In this document: one piece after another, positions 1 to 4,800 of the stretch
How positions within the stretch are numbered: the first letter of the stretch is position 1
How the letters are laid out: each line of letters starts with the position of its first letter
Assembly: GCF_036516095.1 (NCBI RefSeq)
Contig: NZ_DATBUM010000148.1
Location: 1 to 5,945, forward strand
DNA from: Fusobacterium_C sp036516095
Lineage (GTDB): Bacteria; Fusobacteriota; Fusobacteriia; Fusobacteriales; Fusobacteriaceae
Direction of reading: 5' to 3'
DNA: 5,945 nucleotides
Translations under genes and position numbers: made by a program
The notes under the pieces: generated by a model
Database searches by the model: none
What the model was told of the DNA's origin: nothing
Seen by the model: only the letters and a program-made list of their open reading frames with translations

Positions 1-7
1 ATAAAAT

Positions 8-20
8 AAAAAAAAAAAAA
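8..20. repeat. A13 homopolymer tract upstream of the gene 1 promoter
   Basis: Thirteen consecutive A residues end 16 bases before the -35 element of the gene 1 promoter. A-rich DNA in this position can act as an UP element that contacts RNA polymerase alpha subunits, and tracts of this length can also vary in length. The tract is seen directly; either role is inference. Confidence 0.6.
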
Positions 21-36
21 CAGAGTGTTTTTATAA

Positions 37-64
37 TTTACATTTTGGTTTTATTTGGTATAAT
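37..64 (+). promoter_or_regulatory. Sigma70-type promoter of gene 1
   Basis: A -35 element TTTACA (37-42, five of six consensus bases) and a perfect -10 TATAAT (59-64) are separated by 16 bp. The -10 is preceded by TGG, giving an extended -10. Transcription should start near position 71, leaving a leader of about 50 nt. The promoter overlaps the in-frame ATG at 45, which therefore cannot be the translation start of this transcript. Confidence 0.75.
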
Positions 65-107
65 CAAGTTAATTAGTGGGATTGATATTTTAGCTTTTAT
101 AAGAATG

Positions 108-114
108 AAGGAGG
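108..114 (+). promoter_or_regulatory. Ribosome binding site deciding the gene 1 start
   Basis: AAGGAGG lies 8 nt before the ATG at 123. This near-perfect Shine-Dalgarno sequence selects the 123 start over the in-frame ATGs at 45 and 105; the one at 105 has no comparable site in front of it. Confidence 0.9.
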
Positions 115-122
115 TTTATCTT

Positions 123-1373
123 ATGGTTCACAATTTAGAAAAAAATGTAAAGGGATGTTTCAAAAGAAGAGTGAGTGTTACTTTGGCAGTTTTAACTATT
201 TTTGCAATTACAGGAAGTATTGGATTTGCAGCTGATTTGAAGACAAATTATGAAAAAACTGATTTTGGTCCTCTACCTACTGTGGCTGGACCTACAAGAG
301 GAGCAGTGGCAAAAGCTTTCAATGAAACCAATGTACAAGTTAACAGTAATACAGTAACGATTGATGTACATTCTGATGAGTTATTAAAACATGGAAAAGC
401 ATTAAAAGAATTAGAAAATAAAGATAAAGAATTGGAAAATACGATTGAGACAGAAATTGCTGCAAGAATTAAAGAAGGATTAGAACAAAATGAAAAGATT
501 GGAATTAATTCAGAAGCGATTTCAACAGAAGCTGCATTAAGAAAAGAAGCGGATGAAGAATTGAAAAAAGCGGATGAAGCACTTCAAGCTGCTATTGATA
601 AAGAAGTATTGGAAAGAAAAGTAGCAGATGCAGACTTAAATGCAAGAATTCTTAGAAATGCAGATGATATCCAAAAGAATGCAGAAGCAATTAAAGAAAA
701 TGAAGAAAAAATTAAAAGAGAAGCAGAAGCTCGACATCAAGTAGATCAAATGTTAGGAGAAAGAATTACAGAAGAAGAAAAAGCAAGAAAAGAAGCCGAT
801 GCAAATCTTCAAGCTAATTTGGATGCAGAAATAGAAAGAAGCAAAGCAGAAGATAAAGAACATGATAAAGGAATTGCAGACAATAAGAAAGCTATTGAAG
901 ACGAAGTAGCACGAAGTACAGCAGAAGATAAAAAACATGATAAAGGAATTGCAGACAATAAGAAAGCTATTGAAGCTGAAGTAGCACGAAGTACAGCGGA
1001 AGATAAAAAACATGACGAAGGAATTGCGGGAAATAAGAAAGCTATTGAAGACGAAGTAGCACGAAGTACAGCAGAAGATTTAAAACATGATAAAGGAATT
1101 GCAGACAATAAAAAATCTATTGAAGAATTAAGAAGAGATTCAGAAGCAGGAATTGCCTCTGTTGCAGCTATGAGTGTACTAGATTTCAAAGGAGCTCCGG
1201 TAGGAAGACTTGGAATTGGAGCAGCTATTGGAGGATATAGAAGTAAACAAGCGGTTGCAGTAGGAATGGCATTTGCACCAAATGAAAACTTAAACTTCAC
1301 AGGAAAGGTTGGATTGTCTACAGATGATATTAGAAATTCTGCTTATGGAGTGGGAGTAAATTATTTCTTTTAA
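123..1373 (+). CDS. Short YadA-like trimeric autotransporter adhesin, stalk-only passenger
   Basis: This gene encodes a 416-residue, probably outer-membrane trimeric autotransporter (type Vc secretion). Residues 1-36 form an extended signal peptide: a basic stretch (VKGCFKRRV), a hydrophobic core and a likely cleavage after GFA. A mature N-terminal region of about 60 residues follows, with no IAIG-type head motifs. From about residue 95 to 340 it is Glu/Lys/Ala-rich coiled coil with I-x-x-N-x-x-x heptads, including four 25-residue tandem repeats at 236-335. The last 80 residues fit the YadA anchor: an amphipathic linker helix, then Gly-rich beta strands (VGRLGIGAAIGGY, QAVAVGMAFA, LNFTGKVGL, AYGVGVNYFF) ending in Phe, as expected for BAM-inserted barrels. 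The start is set by the ribosome binding site at 108-114 and the promoter at 37-64; a longer frame opening at 45 is rejected. Family assignment is firm. The ligand is unknown. Fusobacterial proteins of this class include the CEACAM1-binding CbpF, but nothing here shows that this is an orthologue. Confidence 0.92.
   Translation: MVHNLEKNVKGCFKRRVSVTLAVLTIFAITGSIGFAADLKTNYEKTDFGPLPTVAGPTRGAVAKAFNETNVQVNSNTVTIDVHSDELLKHGKALKELENKDKELENTIETEIAARIKEGLEQNEKIGINSEAISTEAALRKEADEELKKADEALQAAIDKEVLERKVADADLNARILRNADDIQKNAEAIKENEEKIKREAEARHQVDQMLGERITEEEKARKEADANLQANLDAEIERSKAEDKEHDKGIADNKKAIEDEVARSTAEDKKHDKGIADNKKAIEAEVARSTAEDKKHDEGIAGNKKAIEDEVARSTAEDLKHDKGIADNKKSIEELRRDSEAGIASVAAMSVLDFKGAPVGRLGIGAAIGGYRSKQAVAVGMAFAPNENLNFTGKVGLSTDDIRNSAYGVGVNYFF
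828..1127 (+). repeat. Four 75-bp tandem repeats in the gene 1 stalk
   Basis: Four direct repeats start at 828, 903, 978 and 1053, each exactly 75 bp (25 codons). The peptide unit is roughly EVARSTAEDKKHD followed by KGIADNKKAIED. Units 2-4 share an identical first 20 bases; unit 1 is more diverged (EIERSK at its start). Because 75 is divisible by 3, gain or loss of a unit would keep the frame and change only stalk length. Twenty-five residues fit a 7+7+11 coiled-coil periodicity. Confidence 0.93.
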
Positions 1374-1416
1374 TCTTAATTGTTTAAAGACAGAACAGAA
1401 TAGGTAGAAAGATAGA

Positions 1417-1470
1417 GGAAGGGACTTTAGGAATTCTGAGAACAGACTTTCTAAGGTCTTTTCCCATTTT
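1417..1470 (+). terminator. Probable rho-independent terminator of gene 1
   Basis: The arms GGAAGGGACTTTAG (1417-1430) and CTAAGGTCTTTTCC (1451-1464) can form a 14-bp RNA stem with three G-U wobbles and a 20-nt loop. It lies 44 nt after the gene 1 stop and is followed by CATTTTATATT. The T tract is short and interrupted and the loop is large, so it is less certain than the terminator at 1715. Confidence 0.55.
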
Positions 1471-1576
1471 ATATTAAAGTTATTTTTGTGGGAAATATTT
1501 AATCTTTAACTTTCCATTTTTGAATAGTTTGCATAGTAGAATAGATTGAAAATAAAAAGAAAAAACAAAATAAGAC

Positions 1577-1605
1577 TTGTAAAAAAGTAGGAAATATAGT
1601 ATACT
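1577..1605 (+). promoter_or_regulatory. Candidate promoter inside the intergenic region
   Basis: TTGTAA (1577-1582) and TATACT (1600-1605) are separated by exactly 17 bp and match the sigma70 consensus at four and five of six positions. Transcription would begin near 1612. It could drive a small RNA ending at the 1715-1759 terminator, or a long leader reading into gene 2. Promoter-like words are common in AT-rich DNA, so support comes mainly from the ideal spacing and the terminator placed downstream. Confidence 0.45.
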
Positions 1606-1611
1606 AAGGCA

Positions 1612-1757
1612 CAATAGAATAAAATAAAAAACCTTCTCTGATTTTGAATCAAAGTGATGAAATCACAAAAAATCGGGGGGGGGGGCGACTTATGACCTTT
1701 TTTTAGAGTAAGATAGAACCCCATTCTTATAGAAATATAGGAAGGGTTCTTTTTCTT
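1612..1757 (+). ncRNA. Candidate small RNA or attenuated leader containing a G11 tract
   Basis: A transcript from the promoter at 1577-1605 to the terminator at 1715-1759 would be about 145 nt. It would contain a perfect 5-bp hairpin (1654-1666), the G11 tract and the terminator hairpin, and no credible reading frame. If some polymerase reads through, the same RNA becomes the 5' leader of gene 2, whose start is 112 nt after the end of the predicted transcript. I do not recognise an RNA family; existence is inferred only from flanking signals. Confidence 0.3.
1675..1685. repeat. G11 homopolymer tract
   Basis: Eleven consecutive G residues stand out sharply in otherwise AT-rich DNA. Long poly-G/poly-C tracts are classical hotspots for slipped-strand mispairing and phase variation of surface genes in other bacteria. 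This one is outside any credible gene, 183 bp before the gene 2 start and 29 bp before a terminator hairpin, so any effect would be on transcription, RNA structure or termination rather than on reading frame. Confidence 0.9.
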
Positions 1758-1759
1758 TT
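1715..1759 (+). terminator. Strong rho-independent terminator upstream of gene 2
   Basis: AGAACCC (1715-1721) pairs perfectly with GGGTTCT (1744-1750). After a two-base bulge, TTCTTAT (1724-1730) pairs with ATAGGAA (1737-1743) with one G-U wobble, leaving a 6-nt loop. The hairpin runs into TTTTTCTTTT. This is a canonical intrinsic terminator on the + strand. It lies too far past gene 1, behind another hairpin, to be needed only there, so it probably ends a separate transcript or attenuates one. Confidence 0.8.
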
Positions 1760-1801
1760 CTTGATGTGAAATTGTATTTTAAAAGAAAAATAATTTAGGT
1801 A

Positions 1802-1810
1802 TGGTATTTA
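1802..1810 (+). promoter_or_regulatory. Possible extended -10 promoter of gene 2
   Basis: TGG followed by TATTTA forms an extended -10 element whose end lies 59 nt before the gene 2 ATG. That is the same distance as between the gene 1 -10 and its ATG, and gene 1 also has TGG before its -10. No good -35 is visible at the right spacing. It lies downstream of the 1715-1759 terminator, so it would bypass that block. Confidence 0.35.
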
Positions 1811-1857
1811 GATTTATGGGAAATAATAATTTGTAAAAAAATCAGTAGATAGACTGA

Positions 1858-1864
1858 GAAGGGA
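1858..1864 (+). promoter_or_regulatory. Ribosome binding site of gene 2
   Basis: The purine-rich stretch GAAGGGA ends 4 nt before the ATG at 1869. It matches the Shine-Dalgarno less well than the gene 1 site but is the best one available, and it precedes a start whose product begins with a clear signal peptide. Confidence 0.65.
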
Positions 1865-1868
1865 TAAA

Positions 1869-4800
1869 ATGAAAGAAAATAAGAGAGTAAAATCATGGTT
1901 GAAAAGAAAGGTTAGAATTACAGAAGCACTTATAGTGGCTTTTTTCATTGCAGGGAATTCGGCGTTTGGAAATACGTCAGCCCAAAATAGCCCAGAAGAA
2001 AATGGAATTGCTATTGGGAGACTTGTGAAGGTAAAAGTTGGACAAAATGTGATAGAAGTTAAGCCGAAAGAAGAAAATACAAATGGGGAATATTTTGTAG
2101 CAGAAAAAGGGAGTGCCAAGGCAGAGTTGTTTGATAACTTAGGAGGATTACGGTTAAATAATTATATGAATGAATATAATCCCAATTATGAAACGGCAAT
2201 TGGGAAAGAGCATAAGGAAAATTCAGAGAAAAATACTTATGCAAATTCACAAGGAAACGGTACTAATGGGAACGTCTCAGATGACAATAAATTAGCAAAA
2301 TCTATTGCCATTGGAGCAAATTCTACAGCAAGAAATGCAGGAATTGCCATTGGAGATTATGCATTTGCAAGTAAAAAGACGAACGAAAACAATGAAACTA
2401 AAGACAATTTGAAAGGAGCTGCTATTGCTATCGGAAGTTTTGCCACGGCAACGGCTTCTTCAGCGATTTCTTTAGGGGCAGCAGCTTCTGCACAGGGATC
2501 TAATTCCTTAGCATTGGGAAGACAATCCGCAGCATTAGGAGAAACTTCCATTGCCATTGGGAAGATTGCAAGTGCAACACAGACAGGAAGTATCGCCTTC
2601 GGAGCCTCTTCTTCCTCTTTGTCAGAGAAATCTGTTGCGATTGGAGCCAATACTTTGGCAGAGGGAAAAGAAAGTATTTCATTGGGAAGCCAAGCAAAAG
2701 CAAAAAATCAACGAGACATTGCCATTGGTGCTTCTGTAACAGCAGAAAGCAAAGGAAATGGGGAAACTCCCAGCATTGCGATTGGATATGCTTCTACTGT
2801 AGATGCTGCTCGTTCTGTGATATTAGGAATAAAAAATGAAATCAAAGGAGGATTTTATTGGAATAATCTTCAAGATATCAATGTTTTAGGAAGTGGGAAT
2901 GAAATAAAAAATGCCAATAATGTTAGTGTTATTGGAAATAATAATAGGTTAGTTAAAAAAAATATAAAAGATGTTTTTCTTTTAGGAAGTGGTATTACTG
3001 ATGTAATAGATAATTCTGTATTTCTTGGGAATAATTCCGCTTATCTTTCTAATGATAATAACACTACCAAAGGAAATGATAAAAACTACAATAGCTATAC
3101 TCTAAAACAATTAGGAAATAAAGTATCCACTTTAACCTTCGCCGGAGGAAATAATACTGTTGGAGTTGTTAGTGTCGGAAGTAGAATAGGGACTCGAAGA
3201 ATTCAATACGTTGCTCCGGGATTGTTATCTGCTAAGAGTACGGATGCAGTCAATGGAAGTCAGTTATATGCAGTGATGGAAGAATTAAAGAGAGCAGGAA
3301 ATGCAAAAATTACTGTGAAAGGAGGAGAAACGGAAGCAAATTCTTTTGCTGTTGCGGATGGAGGAGAAGTAAAACTAATTCCTGAGAAAGAGAATGCTAT
3401 TATCAAAGTAGGCATAGACAGCAATAAAAAAGCTGTTACTGTAGGAATTGATGAAACAAAATTTGAAGAAGCAGTCTCAAAGAATAAAGTACATTATTTC
3501 AGTGTAAACACCCCTAATGATAAAGACGGAAACTATAATAATGACGGTGCCAGTGGAAAAGACGCTATGGCAATTGGAAAACATGCAGGAGCAAAGGGAG
3601 AAAACGGAATTGCTATCGGAACAAAAGTTTATGCTAACGCAGATAGAAGTATTGTTGTTGGAGAAAATTCCACAACAAATCAGGAGAATTCGATTGCTTT
3701 TGGAAAGAACGTTCATACTAATGGGAAAGACTCCATTGTAATAGGAAAGAATTCTACTTCTAACGGGGAATCTTCTTTTGTTATCGGCGAAAATTCTCAT
3801 GCCGGAGGACAAGGAGCTGTTATTTTTGGAAAAGGAGATACGGCATCAGGAAAAGGAAGTATTTCATTGGGAAGTTCAAATCATGCCAAAGGAAATCAGT
3901 CTGTTGCTTTGGGGCATTACAATGTAACAGATGGAGAGAACTCTGTTGCTTCCGGAATTCAAAATGTGACGAAAGCTAAAAATGCTTTTGCCGATGGTCT
4001 ATATAATGTGGCGGAGGGAGAAAATTCGATTGTTATCGGAAACCATAATGTAGCAAGTAAAGAAAACAGTATGGCAATGGGATTAAATAGTAATGCACAT
4101 GGAGAGTACTCGATTGCTATTGGAAAACATATCAGTGTTAGCAAGAAAAATGGAATTGGGCTAGGAATTGACTCTAATGTACACGGAGAAAATGCAATTG
4201 CCTTTGGAAATCATGCTACTGCAAATCAAGATAATTCTTTATCTATCGGGAAAGATACACATGCTAATGGAAAAAATTCAGTTGTACTAGGACAAAATTC
4301 AGGGGCAAATGAGGAAAATGCTATCGCATTTGGAATTAGAGCTTTTTCTAATAAAAAGAATTCTATTGTTATGGGAAATGAGGTGAGTTCTATTGCAGAA
4401 AACACCATTATTTTAGGAAATAAGGCTTATGCGAATGCTAAGAATTCTTTAGTTATTGGATTGAATTCCACTACCAATGCAGAAAATACAATTTCTTTAG
4501 GAAATATAAGTCATGCTAAAGGAGAAAGTTCCATTTCTTTAGGATATTCGACAGTGTCTGATGCAAAAAAATCTATTGCATTAGGAAGTGAATCTTTAGC
4601 AAATCGAGAAGCGGGAATGGAAGGAAAAAGCTTTGGGACGACAAAAACGGAGGGAGCTGTTTGGAAAGCTACCTTAGGAGCCTTATCTATCGGAGAAAAT
4701 AGCACAAAAACAAGGCAAATTACAGGAGTTGCAGCAGGAACCCAAGATACGGATGCTGTGAATGTGGCTCAGTTGAGGTCTTTGGCAGAAAGTTCCTTGA

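Larger units (their letters stand above)
1374..1868. other. 495-bp intergenic region between the two adhesin genes
   Basis: No convincing protein-coding gene is present on either strand. In order it holds a probable gene 1 terminator (1417-1470), an A/T-rich stretch, an internal promoter (1577-1605), a small perfect hairpin GTGAT-GAA-ATCAC (1654-1666), a G11 tract (1675-1685), a strong terminator (1715-1759) and the likely proximal promoter of gene 2. No tRNA, insertion sequence or CRISPR structure was seen. Confidence 0.8.

Noticed and set aside
45..122. In-frame N-terminal extension of gene 1 starting at the ATG at 45
   Set aside because: It overlaps the promoter (37-64), has no ribosome binding site, and would place 26 odd residues before a standard signal peptide. 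The ATG at 123 has an AAGGAGG 8 nt upstream.
753..1300. Minus-strand frames antisense to the gene 1 repeats
   Set aside because: They are shadows of the repetitive coiled-coil codons. Repeated Ser/Ala/Leu/Phe composition mirrors the sense strand, and no initiation signals are present.
1657..1695. Tiny + strand frame crossing the G11 tract (MKSQKIGGGGDL)
   Set aside because: It has no Shine-Dalgarno sequence and ends within 20 codons in all three tract-length frames, so there is no evidence that it is translated or acts as a leader peptide.
1506..1724. Minus-strand 72-codon frame containing a Pro run from the poly-C complement of the G11 tract
   Set aside because: It has no ribosome binding site, its start lies within the terminator hairpin, and its Phe/Ile/Leu/Tyr-rich tail is what A-rich DNA gives when read backwards. 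It would merit another look only if conserved in other genomes.
3564..4613. Periodic repeats considered as a CRISPR array
   Set aside because: The 42-bp periodicity is entirely coding, with protein-level consensus and no identical repeats separated by unique spacers.
1814..4705. Several 60-111 codon minus-strand frames and two short + strand off-frame openings inside gene 2
   Set aside because: All lie within the continuous 1359-codon frame of gene 2, mirror its head repeats in composition, and lack ribosome binding sites.
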